Assembly (NCBI RefSeq): GCF_008042035.1
Contig: NZ_RDBL01000009.1
Coordinates: 351,400-415,399 of the forward strand
Direction: 5' to 3'
Length of the DNA stretch: 64,000 nt
Source of the DNA: Streptomyces sp. col6
Lineage (GTDB): Bacteria; Actinomycetota; Actinomycetes; Streptomycetales; Streptomycetaceae
Shown: piece by piece, positions 48,912-57,275 of the stretch
How the letters are laid out: the number at the start of each line of letters is the position of its first letter
Position numbering within the stretch: the first letter of the stretch is position 1
Notes under the pieces: generated by a model
Told to the model about the DNA's origin: nothing
What the model saw: the letters and a program-made list of their open reading frames with translations, nothing else
The model's database searches: none
Made by a program: the position numbers and the translations under genes

Positions 48912-49589
48912 TCAGTCCGCGGGCAGCGTCCGGGCCAGGGATCGCATCACGGGCTCGCGCCGGATGTCGATGTGGGTGAAGGTCAGCGCTTCGGCGAGAC
49001 GCGGCCGGCCGGCGCCGATCGCGTCGCAGATCTGCCGGTGCTCGGAGCAGTGCTGCTCGGCGCCGCGCTCGGTGCCCGTGAGCCGGAACAGCCAGTGCAT
49101 CAGGCCGAGGGAAGGCTGGAGAGAGGACTGGAGCAGCCGGTTCCCGGTCATGATGATGAGCTCCGCGTGGAAGGCGGTGTTCGCAGCCGCGATGCCCGCC
49201 GTGTCCCCGCGCGCGGTCGCCGCCCCGGCCTCGTCCAGCACCTTGCGCAGCACGTCGTGGCAACCGCCGTCCGCGACGATCTCGGCCGCCCGCCGCGCGG
49301 CGAACACCTCCAGACTCAGCCGCAGGTCGAAGAGTTCGTCGACGTCGCGAAGGGTGAGCCTGCGCACGCGAGCACCGCGTCGCGGCTCCAGGACGACGAG
49401 TCCCTCGGTGGCGAGCCGCACCAAGGCCTCGCGCACCGGGACGCGCGAGACGCCGAGCGCCTCGGCGAGTTCGCGCTCACGCAGCCGCGTGCCGGGCAGG
49501 TACGCCCCGGAGTGGATGCCGGCCCTGATCAGCTCCTCGGTGCGTGCCACGTGGGAGCCGGGAAGTCCGGCCGCCTCGACGCCCGTCAC
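48912..49589 (-). CDS. GntR/FadR-type transcriptional regulator (FCD domain)
   Basis: 225 aa from the GTG at 49589, overlapping the amidohydrolase stop codon (GTGA). Winged helix about 12-80: TEELIRAGIHSGAYLPGTRL, ERELAEALGVSRVPVREALV, RLATEGLVVLEPRRGARVR. The FCD ligand domain follows, with the first metal-binding Asp/His pattern in LRDVDELFDLRLSLEVFAAR, AANTAFHAELIIMTGNRLLQ and the conserved HRQICDAIGAG. It is the second gene of the unit with the amidohydrolase. The probable operators are the GGTATACC palindromes between this unit and the ABC transporter operon. Confidence 0.92.
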   Translation of the reverse strand: MTGVEAAGLPGSHVARTEELIRAGIHSGAYLPGTRLRERELAEALGVSRVPVREALVRLATEGLVVLEPRRGARVRRLTLRDVDELFDLRLSLEVFAARRAAEIVADGGCHDVLRKVLDEAGAATARGDTAGIAAANTAFHAELIIMTGNRLLQSSLQPSLGLMHWLFRLTGTERGAEQHCSEHRQICDAIGAGRPRLAEALTFTHIDIRREPVMRSLARTLPAD

Positions 49590-51073
49590 CCTCGTGCCTC
49601 CCGCTCCGGAGCGCGGAACGCCGGGAAGGCGGCCGGGAAGAGCTCGGCCGTCCCGCGGCGCTCCACATCGCGCTCGCTGTAGGCCGCCCGCATCCGCTCG
49701 AAGAGAGCCTGGGCGTCGCGCCGCAGGGCATCCAGATCGATTCCGGGCAGACCGCCGTCCACCAGGACCGGGCGGCCCGCGACGACCGAGTCCGTCGCCT
49801 GCCGTGCCGTGCCGTTGAGCAGGAACGTCCGTACCGGGTCGTCCAGTACGCCGTCGCGGATGTCGTCGAGCGAGAAGGCGACCAGGTCGGCCTGGGCACC
49901 GGGGGCGATGCGGCCGAGGTCGTCGCGGCCCAGGGCGCGGGCACCGCCCAGGGTGGCGGCCTCCACGTACTGTTCGGCGGGTGCGGCGTCCGAGCGCCCC
50001 TCGGCGATCTTGGCCAGGTGCACCCCGACGTCCATTCCGCGGATCAGGTCCGGCGGGAAGGAGTCTGTGCCCAGGCACAGATTCACCCCGGCCTCACGGT
50101 ACGCGCGGAAAGAGTGCAGCATCTCGCCGTAACGCAGGGACGTCTGCGGGCAGTGGATCACCGAGACGCCGCGGTCGGCGAGCAGAGCCAGATCGCCGCG
50201 GTCCTCACCGTGCACCGAGGGGTGCCGATCGATGGTGACGGTGTGCGGGATCAACAGGTTCGGGTTCAACAGGTCGTGCTTCTGGAGAAGTTCGAGGGAA
50301 GACAGTCCGTGCCGGCGGTGGATGATGTCGCGCTCGACGAGGCCCTGGAGTGCGTGCAACCGGATCAGGACGCCGCGTTCCCGCCCGATCCGCGCCGTCT
50401 CGCCGAGCAGTTCCTCGGTGAGCGTCTCGATGCGGCAAGGCAGCAGGACGCCGGTCAGCAGGGGGTCGTCGAGCTCCGCGAGGTGGTCGAGGAAGCGGAC
50501 CGCGTCACGCAGGCCCGCACGGCCCTCCTCCTCGTCGAAGGCGACGTCGCGCGTGCCGTCGGGCAGGACCACGTTGACTCCCGCACGGTAGGCGGGTCCG
50601 AGGTATCCGCGCAGCCCGATCCCGCGCGCGGTCCGCGCCATGTCGACCAGCTCCTCGTACGGCTCCGCCCAGCGACTGTGCACCTCGGAGGCGATCGGCA
50701 TGAACGTGGTGATGCCGTGCAGCGCGAGCTGGGCGAGGGCGTACGCGCGGATCGTCGCCCGCTCCCCCGGGGTGAACACGTCGTGGCGCCGGTGGGTGAA
50801 GTAGTCGAGCGACCACTGCAGGCCCTTGCCCCGCTCGGGTCCGGCCCAGGAGTCGATCACGAGATGGTCGACATCGGTGAGTGCGTCGAGGTCGATGAGC
50901 CCCGGCATGACCAGGGAATCACCCAGGTCGCGCTCTTCGTCGACAGCGCCCTCGTAGCGCGGCCCGACGTAGACGAGAGTGTCGCCCTCCCACACCACTT
51001 CGCCGTCCCGCAGCAGCGCGTGGCCGCCACCCTGGTGGGCGAGGATGTGCCGGGCGCGCCAGCGGGTGCGCAT
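49586..51073 (-). CDS. Amidohydrolase-superfamily protein with altered metal motif
   Basis: 495 aa from the ATG at 51073 (AGGAGG upstream). TIM-barrel hydrolase similar to the chlorohydrolase/guanine-deaminase group: an N-terminal composite-domain strand, DSLVMPGLIDLDALTDVDHL at the position of the usual HxH motif, LIPHTVTIDRHPSVHGEDRG, VSVIHCPQTSLRYGEMLHSF, LGTDSFPPDLIRGMDVGVHL (strand-8 Asp), and a C-terminal APGAQADLVAFSLDDIR. The first metal-ligand motif HxH is replaced by Asp-Leu-Asp-Ala, so the metal centre must differ or the enzyme may be inactive as a classic hydrolase. Co-transcribed with the GntR regulator and divergent from the importer operon, pointing to breakdown of an imported amide or N-heterocycle. 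Confidence 0.85.
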   Translation of the reverse strand: MRTRWRARHILAHQGGGHALLRDGEVVWEGDTLVYVGPRYEGAVDEERDLGDSLVMPGLIDLDALTDVDHLVIDSWAGPERGKGLQWSLDYFTHRRHDVFTPGERATIRAYALAQLALHGITTFMPIASEVHSRWAEPYEELVDMARTARGIGLRGYLGPAYRAGVNVVLPDGTRDVAFDEEEGRAGLRDAVRFLDHLAELDDPLLTGVLLPCRIETLTEELLGETARIGRERGVLIRLHALQGLVERDIIHRRHGLSSLELLQKHDLLNPNLLIPHTVTIDRHPSVHGEDRGDLALLADRGVSVIHCPQTSLRYGEMLHSFRAYREAGVNLCLGTDSFPPDLIRGMDVGVHLAKIAEGRSDAAPAEQYVEAATLGGARALGRDDLGRIAPGAQADLVAFSLDDIRDGVLDDPVRTFLLNGTARQATDSVVAGRPVLVDGGLPGIDLDALRRDAQALFERMRAAYSERDVERRGTAELFPAAFPAFRAPEREARG

Positions 51074-51142
51074 GTTGCCTCCTGGGGACCGTGTCCGCGG
51101 ACGCGTGCGGCTCACCGTCCGTCGGGTTGCTGATCTTACGAG

Positions 51143-51152
51143 TTGGTATACC
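51143..51152. promoter_or_regulatory. Putative GntR operator copy 1
   Basis: TTGGTATACC, containing the 8 bp palindrome GGTATACC (51145-51152). 70 bp upstream of the amidohydrolase start. Confidence 0.6.
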
Positions 51153-51236
51153 GAAGTGGAAGGCCGGGTGGATCTTCTTCCCTTCCGGAAGCAATCCTCT
51201 AGCTAATTACCTCGTTATCGGCCTCTTTGAAGTAGT

Positions 51237-51246
51237 TCGATATACC
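51237..51246. promoter_or_regulatory. Putative GntR operator copy 2 (imperfect)
   Basis: TCGATATACC, matching 8 of 10 bases of copies 1 and 3. Confidence 0.45.
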
Positions 51247-51280
51247 AGGAACTGGTCGCCTCTTTCGCGCCGGCGACTTC

Positions 51281-51290
51281 TTGGTATACC
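51281..51290. promoter_or_regulatory. Putative GntR operator copy 3
   Basis: TTGGTATACC again, with GGTATACC at 51283-51290, about 43 bp before the permease start. Near the AT-rich island at 51190-51245 that probably holds both promoters. Confidence 0.6.
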
Positions 51291-51332
51291 GTCCGGCCAA
51301 CCTTCCCCCGAGCGCCGAACGGATCTCCCGAC

Positions 51333-52385
51333 GTGACGGATTCCCCTGTGCTGCCCGCGCGGCAGCCCTCCGACGCCGATGCCGGAGGCGTGCCCGGCTC
51401 CCCCTCGCCCGCGGCGGTCTCGGCACCGCCCGCCATAGCCGCCCGCTCCCTGCTCGGCACGGCATGGCTGCGCATCCGGCGCAGCAAGATCGCGCTCGCC
51501 GCGCTGGCCGTGGTGGTCCTCATGATCCTTTTCGCGGCGCTCGCCCCGCTGCTCACCGCGATCGAGGGCCAGGACCCCTACACCACCCGCACCAGCCCGG
51601 ACGTCCTCGACGACTACGGCACGCCAGGACTCCCGCTGTCCTACTACCGCTTCCCGTCCCCCGACCACTGGCTCGGCGTCGAACCGGGCCTCGGCCGCGA
51701 CCTCTTCGCCCGCTTGGCGCACGGCGCTCAGGTCTCCCTGATCATCGCGCTGCTCGCGACCGCCGTCTCCGTCGTCCTCGGCACCGTGCTCGGCGCGGCC
51801 GCCGGCTACTTCGGCGGCAAGGTCGACATGGTGATCAGCCGGATCATGGATCTGTTCCTGGCGTTCCCGCACCTGTTGCTCGTGCTCTCGCTCACGCCGA
51901 TCCTGCAGTCCCGGCTCGGCGACACGGCACTCGGGGACGGCAGCCTGCTGCCGATCGCCTCGCTGGTGATCATCCTCGGCTTCTTCGGCTGGGCGTATCT
52001 CGCACGCGTCGTCCGCGGCCAGGTGCTGTCCATCCGCGAGCAGGAGTTCGTCGAGGCGGCCCGCGCCTACGGGGCCTCGCACCGCTCCATCATCCTGCGC
52101 CAGATCGTCCCCAACGTCATGGGAGTCGTCCTCGTCTACGCCACGATGATGATCCCCACGAACATCACCGCCGAGGCCGCGCTTTCCTTCCTCGGCGTCG
52201 GCGTGAAGGACCCCACCCCGTCGTGGGGCCAGATGCTCAACGCCGCCCAGGCCGGCAACTGGTACCTGACCGACCCCTGGTTCCTCGCCGTCCCAGCCGG
52301 GGCCCTGGTGATCACGGTCCTCGCCTTCAACCTGCTCGGCGACGCGGTCCGAGACGCCCTCGACCCCAAGTCCTCCCGTGGCTGA
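51333..52385 (+). CDS. ABC importer permease (OppC/DppC type)
   Basis: 350 aa from the GTG at 51333. It opens the importer operon. After a Pro/Ala-rich tail there is an OppC-type N-terminal helix (LRIRRSKIALAALAVVVLMI). The binding-protein-dependent permease domain spans about 130-345, with the EAA loop QEFVEAARAYGASHRSIILR followed by QIVPNVMG, which contacts the ATPases, and five further helices. It forms the translocation channel with the DppB-type subunit encoded at 54155. The gene order (C, binding protein, B, D, F) is somewhat unusual because the canonical order is binding protein or B first. Confidence 0.93.
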   Translation: MTDSPVLPARQPSDADAGGVPGSPSPAAVSAPPAIAARSLLGTAWLRIRRSKIALAALAVVVLMILFAALAPLLTAIEGQDPYTTRTSPDVLDDYGTPGLPLSYYRFPSPDHWLGVEPGLGRDLFARLAHGAQVSLIIALLATAVSVVLGTVLGAAAGYFGGKVDMVISRIMDLFLAFPHLLLVLSLTPILQSRLGDTALGDGSLLPIASLVIILGFFGWAYLARVVRGQVLSIREQEFVEAARAYGASHRSIILRQIVPNVMGVVLVYATMMIPTNITAEAALSFLGVGVKDPTPSWGQMLNAAQAGNWYLTDPWFLAVPAGALVITVLAFNLLGDAVRDALDPKSSRG

Positions 52386-52421
52386 CGCCGCGCGGCACCA
52401 CCAGGAAAACCAGGAGCAGCA

Positions 52422-54158
52422 GTGAATCGACGCACCACGGCGGCGCTCGCCCTGGCGGCGGCCACCGGACTGGCCCTCACCGCCTGCGGTGGCCCCAAGC
52501 CCGCGCTCGGCTCGGGCTCCCGCGCCCCCGCCGACGCCTTCGAGGCCGTCAAGGTCGGCGAGGGCGACACGACCCGGGGCGGCAACGTCAACGTCCTGAT
52601 GTCCACCGACTTCCAGACCCTCGACCCGGGCAACAGCAACTACGTCCAGACGGCCAACGTCGGCCAGCTCTACTACCGCACGCTCACCATGGCGAAGGAG
52701 GAGGCGGGCAAACCCCCGAAGATCGTCCCCGACCTCGCCACCGATCTCGGCAAGGTGTCCGAGGACGGACTGACCTGGACGTACACCCTGAAGAAGGGGC
52801 TGAAGTTCGAGGACGGATCACCGGTCACCGCCAAGGACGTCAAGTACGGCGTCGAGCGGACCTACGCCCGCGACGTCTACACCCAGGCGCCGCAGGAACT
52901 GAACGCGGCACTGTCCGACGACGGCTACAAGGGTCCCTACGCCAAGGGCTCCGCCAGTGACTTCAAGGGCATCGAGACGCCCGACGACCGTACGGTCGTC
53001 TTCAGGCTGAAGCAGCCCTTCGCCGAGTTCCCCGCGCTCGTCTCGCGCTCCAACACCGCCCCCGTGCCCCGGGCGAAGGACACCAAGCTCGACTACACCA
53101 ACCACCCGGTGTCCACCGGCCCGTACAAGATCGAGCACTACGACCGCGGCCGCTCCATGCAGCTCGTGCGCAACCCCGCATGGGACCCGGCGACCGACCC
53201 GAACCGCACCGCGCTGCCGGACACCTTCACCTTCAGCCTCTCCACCGCCCAGTCGACCATCAGTCAGCAGCTGCTCGCCGACTCCGACGCGACGGCCCTC
53301 ACCCTCGACAGCGCGGGCGGCCTCCAGGCGTCGGACGCCGCGAAGCTCGACACGGCGAACGTCGCGCGGCGCACCGCCTCCGGGCTGATCGGCTGCACCG
53401 ACGTCCTGGACTTCAACACCGAGTCCATCAAGGACCCGGTCGTGCGCAAGGCGATCGCCCTCGCCATCGACCGCAAGGCCATCCACCTCCAGTACGGCGG
53501 CGCCCGCTTCGGCAAGCTCACCCAGTCGTACATCAACGCCGACCAGCGCGGATACGTCACCCAGCACACGGCCCTCGCCGCGTCGGGGCAGCCTCGGGTG
53601 GCGGCGGCCAAGAAGCTCCTCAAGGGCCGCGACTACCCGAAGAAACTCGTCTACGGGTACGCCGACGCGACGCCCCGGTACAAGAACATGGGCACCTCGC
53701 TCCAGCAGAACCTGAAGCAGATCGGCATCGACCTCGAACTGCGCGCCATCCCCGCCGCGAACTACTACACGACGCTCGCCGGCGAGAACATGCCGGACAT
53801 CGCCCGCAGCGGCTGGTGCGGCGGCGCCGACAGCGGCTCGGTGCGCACGACCGTCGACCCGAACCTGGGCCCGAGCGTCGACGGCAAGTCCTTCGGCTTC
53901 TCCAACATCCCCCGCTACCACGACCCGGAGATCGCCCGCGCCATGTACGCACTGCGCGGCGAGAACGGAACGAGTGAGTACCTCGGCCGCAAGTGGGCGA
54001 CGCTCTTTGACCGGAGCATGCAGGACTACCCGCTCGTCCCGCTGATCAGGAGTGTCACCCGCAGTGTCGTCGGATCCCGCATCCGCAACGCGCAGGTCGG
54101 TTACTTCTTCGGCTCCATCGACCTGTCGACCGTCTCGGTCGTGTCCAAGAAGGGGTGA
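52422..54158 (+). CDS. ABC importer substrate-binding lipoprotein (SBP family 5)
   Basis: 578 aa from the GTG at 52422 (AGGAGCAG upstream). Lipoprotein signal with lipobox LTAC (Cys about residue 22). The mature protein follows the family 5 pattern for oligopeptide/dipeptide/nickel binding proteins: NVNVLMSTDFQTLDPGN, YRTLTMAKEE, LAT(D)LGKVSEDGLTWTYTLK followed by KGLKFEDGSPVTAKDVKYGV, the characteristic family 5 signature, then NHPVSTGPYKIEHYDRGRSM and VRKAIALAIDRKAIH. Anchored on the outer membrane face, it captures the substrate for the permeases. Substrate unknown. Confidence 0.95.
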   Translation: MNRRTTAALALAAATGLALTACGGPKPALGSGSRAPADAFEAVKVGEGDTTRGGNVNVLMSTDFQTLDPGNSNYVQTANVGQLYYRTLTMAKEEAGKPPKIVPDLATDLGKVSEDGLTWTYTLKKGLKFEDGSPVTAKDVKYGVERTYARDVYTQAPQELNAALSDDGYKGPYAKGSASDFKGIETPDDRTVVFRLKQPFAEFPALVSRSNTAPVPRAKDTKLDYTNHPVSTGPYKIEHYDRGRSMQLVRNPAWDPATDPNRTALPDTFTFSLSTAQSTISQQLLADSDATALTLDSAGGLQASDAAKLDTANVARRTASGLIGCTDVLDFNTESIKDPVVRKAIALAIDRKAIHLQYGGARFGKLTQSYINADQRGYVTQHTALAASGQPRVAAAKKLLKGRDYPKKLVYGYADATPRYKNMGTSLQQNLKQIGIDLELRAIPAANYYTTLAGENMPDIARSGWCGGADSGSVRTTVDPNLGPSVDGKSFGFSNIPRYHDPEIARAMYALRGENGTSEYLGRKWATLFDRSMQDYPLVPLIRSVTRSVVGSRIRNAQVGYFFGSIDLSTVSVVSKKG

Positions 54159-55162
54159 CCATGCCCGCCTTTCTGCTACGGCGTCTCGGCGCCACCGTCG
54201 TTCTGCTGATCGTCATCAGCTTCGTCACCTTCAGCCTGTTCCAGTTCGGGCCCGCCGACCCGGCCGCCGCGGCCTGCGGCCAGGAGTGCACGCCCGAACG
54301 CGTCGCCGAGGCGCGCGTCGCCCTCGGCATGGACAAGCCGTTCCTCACCCAGTACCTGACGTACATGTCCGGCCTGTTCCACGGGCGGACGATCGGTGCG
54401 GCCGGCGCGCAGTCGCTGTGCGAGTGGCCCTGCTTCGGCAAGTCCTTCCAGACGAACGAGAACGTCACCGCGGTACTGGAGCGCGCCCTGCCGTACACGG
54501 TCTCCGTCGCCGTCGGAGCGATCGTCCTGTGGACGGTCGCGGGTGTCACCCTCGGTACGCTGGCCGCGCTGCGCAAGAACAAGCTCACCGACAAGGCGAT
54601 CGTCGGCGCCGCCTCCATCGGCGTTTCCCTGCCGATCCCGGTCACCGGTCTGCTCCTGCTCCTCGTCTTCGTCTCGACGTTCGACCTGTTGCCGTTCACG
54701 ACAAACGCCATCACCTCACCGTTCGGCCCCGCCGGCTTCGGCGGCTGGTTCCAGAACTATCTGCTGCCCTGGGTCGCACTCGCTGTCCTGTTCAGCGCCC
54801 AGTACATCCGCGTCACCCGCAGCTCCATGCTGGAGACGTTCGGCGAGGACTTCATGCGCACCGCCCGCTCCAAGGGCCTGTCGAAAACGGTGATGATCTT
54901 CCGGCACGGCGCCCGCGCCGGGCTCACCCCCGTGGTCACCATGCTGGGTCTCGACATCGGCCTGCTTCTCGGCGGAGCGGTCCTCACCGAGCAGATCTTC
55001 TCCGTCCCCGGAGTCGGATTCACCGCCGTACGGGCCGCGCAGGCCGGCGATCTGCCCGTAACCATGGCGATCACTCTGCTCGCCGCCTTCTTCATCATCG
55101 TCGCCAATGTCGTTGTCGACGCCGTCTACGCCGTCATCGACCCGCGAGTGAGGGCCGCCTGA
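54155..55162 (+). CDS. ABC importer permease (OppB/DppB type)
   Basis: 335 aa; the GTG at 54155 overlaps the binding-protein stop (GTGA), and an ATG at 54161 is the alternative. About six helices. The N-terminus FLLRRLGATVVLLIVISFVT followed by FSLFQFGPADPAAAACGQEC is classic DppB. The EAA loop reads EDFMRTARSKGLSKTVMIFR, with ATPase contact. The C-terminal part LTEQIFSVPGVGF is the usual family signature. Two unusual Cys pairs in the first periplasmic loop (CGQEC; LCEWPC) are worth noting and suggest disulphides in that loop. Confidence 0.95.
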   Translation: MTMPAFLLRRLGATVVLLIVISFVTFSLFQFGPADPAAAACGQECTPERVAEARVALGMDKPFLTQYLTYMSGLFHGRTIGAAGAQSLCEWPCFGKSFQTNENVTAVLERALPYTVSVAVGAIVLWTVAGVTLGTLAALRKNKLTDKAIVGAASIGVSLPIPVTGLLLLLVFVSTFDLLPFTTNAITSPFGPAGFGGWFQNYLLPWVALAVLFSAQYIRVTRSSMLETFGEDFMRTARSKGLSKTVMIFRHGARAGLTPVVTMLGLDIGLLLGGAVLTEQIFSVPGVGFTAVRAAQAGDLPVTMAITLLAAFFIIVANVVVDAVYAVIDPRVRAA

Positions 55163-56217
55163 TGTCCACCTCCACCGAGCAACCTCTGCTGCGTATGCGC
55201 GACTTGCGCGTCGCCTTCCCCACCGATGACGGACTCGTGCACGCCGTCAACGGCATGGACCTCACCCTGAACCGGGGCGAGACCGTCGGCCTCGTCGGCG
55301 AGTCCGGCTCCGGCAAGACCGTCACCAGCCAGGCACTGATGGGCCTCCTCAAGGAGAGCCGGGCACAGGTATCCGGCGAGATACTGCTCGACGGCACCGA
55401 CCTCAACTCCCTGTCCGAGGATCGGATGCGGACCTGGCGTGGAAAGAAGATCGCGATGATCTTCCAGGATCCGCTCTCCGCGATGCACCCCTTCCACACC
55501 GTCGGCGCGCAGATCGCCGAGGCGTACCGCGTCCACAACAAGGTGTCGCGCAGGGCCGCGCTCGCCGTCGCCGTCGACATGCTCGGCCGGGTCGGTATCC
55601 CCGACCCGAAGCGGCGGGCCGGAGCCTTCCCGCACGAGTTCTCCGGCGGCATGCGCCAGCGCGCGATGATCGCCATGGCGCTCGTCTGCGAACCCGAACT
55701 GCTCATCGCCGACGAGCCGACGACCGCTCTCGATGTCACCGTGCAGGCGCAGATCCTCGACCTGCTCGGCGAACTCCAGCAGGAGACCGGCACCGCCGTC
55801 GTCCTCGTCACCCACGATCTCGGCGTCGTCGCCGAGGTCTGCCACCACGTCGCCGTCATGTACGGCGGACAGTGCGTGGAGCGGGGCAGCGTGCGCGAGC
55901 TGTTCCGGGACCCGCGCCACCCCTACACCCAGGGCCTGCTCGCCTCCATGCCCACACTCGGCGACAACGGCGACCGGCTGCGGCCCATCCCCGGCTTCCC
56001 GCCGTCGCTCACCGCGCTGCCCACCGGGTGTCTCTTCGCCGACCGCTGCCCGCAGACCCACCTCGTGCCCGACGGCCTCTGCCACAGCGAGCGGCCGGTC
56101 TTCATCACGGCCGAGGCGGCCGACCATCCGTCCCGGTGCCACCAGGAGCAGTTCGCCGCTGCCGGGAGAACCACCGGGGACACCGCCGGCGACACCACCG
56201 AGGAGGCAGCCCGATGA
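55162..56217 (+). CDS. ABC importer ATPase (OppD/DppD type)
   Basis: 351 aa; the ATG at 55162 shares one base with the preceding stop (TGATG). Walker A VGLVGESGSGKTVTSQ, Q-loop MIFQDPLSAMHPFHTVG, signature FPHEFSGGMRQRAMIAMALV, Walker B ELLIADEPTTALDVTVQAQI, H-loop VLVTHDLGV. The C-terminal oligopeptide/dipeptide extension (RHPYTQGLLASMP...) has the four-Cys cluster (GCLFADRCPQTH..., ending SRC) that binds an iron-sulphur or metal centre in this subfamily. Works as a heterodimer with the next gene product. Confidence 0.95.
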   Translation: MSTSTEQPLLRMRDLRVAFPTDDGLVHAVNGMDLTLNRGETVGLVGESGSGKTVTSQALMGLLKESRAQVSGEILLDGTDLNSLSEDRMRTWRGKKIAMIFQDPLSAMHPFHTVGAQIAEAYRVHNKVSRRAALAVAVDMLGRVGIPDPKRRAGAFPHEFSGGMRQRAMIAMALVCEPELLIADEPTTALDVTVQAQILDLLGELQQETGTAVVLVTHDLGVVAEVCHHVAVMYGGQCVERGSVRELFRDPRHPYTQGLLASMPTLGDNGDRLRPIPGFPPSLTALPTGCLFADRCPQTHLVPDGLCHSERPVFITAEAADHPSRCHQEQFAAAGRTTGDTAGDTTEEAAR

Positions 56218-57230
56218 CCACGACCGAGCAGACCCCGCTGCTTGAGGCCAACGGCCTGACCAAGCACTTTCCGGGCAGGGGCGGCCTGCTGGGCCGCGGC
56301 GGTTCCCCGATCAAGGCGGTCGACGGTGTCAGTTTCTCCGTCGGCGCGGGGCAGACCCTCGGCATCGTCGGTGAGTCGGGGTGCGGAAAGTCCACCACCG
56401 GGCGGCTGCTGATGCGCCTCCTGGAACCCACCTCGGGCACCGTCCGCCTCAACGGCCGCGACATCGGCGCGATGAAGCGGGCCGAGGCACAGGAGTACCG
56501 GCGCCAGGTCCAGATGGTGTTCCAGAACCCCACCTCGTCCCTCAACCCCCGACAGACGGTCGGCGCCGCCATCGCCGCCCCGCTGCGCGCCCAGGGCATC
56601 GACCCGGCCGGGGGGATCAAAACGCGCGTACGGGAACTGATGGACCGGGTGGGCCTGCGCCCCGACCACTACAACCGGTTCCCGCACGAGTTCTCCGGCG
56701 GGCAGAAGCAACGTGTCGGCATCGCCCGCGCCCTCGCGCTCGAACCGCGCCTGATCATCTGCGACGAACCGGTCTCCGCCCTCGACGTCTCGGTCCAGGC
56801 ACAAGTCGTCAACCTCCTCCAGGACATCCAGGCCGACACCGGCGTCTCCTACCTCTTCATTGCCCACGACCTGTCCGTCGTACGGCACTTCGCCGACCGC
56901 GTCGCCGTCATGTACCTCGGCAAGATCATGGAGAGCGGAACGACCCGGGAAGTCTTCGACCACCCCCACCACCCCTACACCCGGGCCCTGCTCTCCGCCG
57001 TGCCCCAGCCCGACCCGGACGCCGACCGGGGCCGCAGGATACGGCTCAGCGGAGATCTCCCCACCCCGGCGAACCCGCCCTCCGGCTGCGTGTTCCGCAC
57101 GCGCTGCCCGCTGCGCCCCACCCTCGGCAAGGCCGAACAGGAGCGCTGCGCCGGGGAGGTGCCGTCCGTGGCGAGCGACGAGGGGCCCGCTTGCCACTTC
57201 ACCGACCGGGCCGTTGCCGCCCGCCACTGA
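56214..57230 (+). CDS. ABC importer ATPase (OppF/DppF type)
   Basis: 338 aa; ATG at 56214 overlaps the preceding stop (ATGA). Walker A LGIVGESGCGKSTTGRLLMR, Q-loop MVFQNPTSSLNPRQTV, signature FPHEFSGGQKQRVGIARALA, Walker B RLIICDEPVSALDVSVQAQV, H-loop LFIAHDLSVVRHFADRVAVM. The C-terminal extension carries the Cys cluster (GCVFRTRCPLRP...RCAGE...ACHF). Second ATPase of the importer. Confidence 0.95.
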   Translation: MTTTEQTPLLEANGLTKHFPGRGGLLGRGGSPIKAVDGVSFSVGAGQTLGIVGESGCGKSTTGRLLMRLLEPTSGTVRLNGRDIGAMKRAEAQEYRRQVQMVFQNPTSSLNPRQTVGAAIAAPLRAQGIDPAGGIKTRVRELMDRVGLRPDHYNRFPHEFSGGQKQRVGIARALALEPRLIICDEPVSALDVSVQAQVVNLLQDIQADTGVSYLFIAHDLSVVRHFADRVAVMYLGKIMESGTTREVFDHPHHPYTRALLSAVPQPDPDADRGRRIRLSGDLPTPANPPSGCVFRTRCPLRPTLGKAEQERCAGEVPSVASDEGPACHFTDRAVAARH

Positions 57231-57275
57231 TCCCACACCCACCGACTGCTCGACACCGTGAGGAAGTTGCACCAC

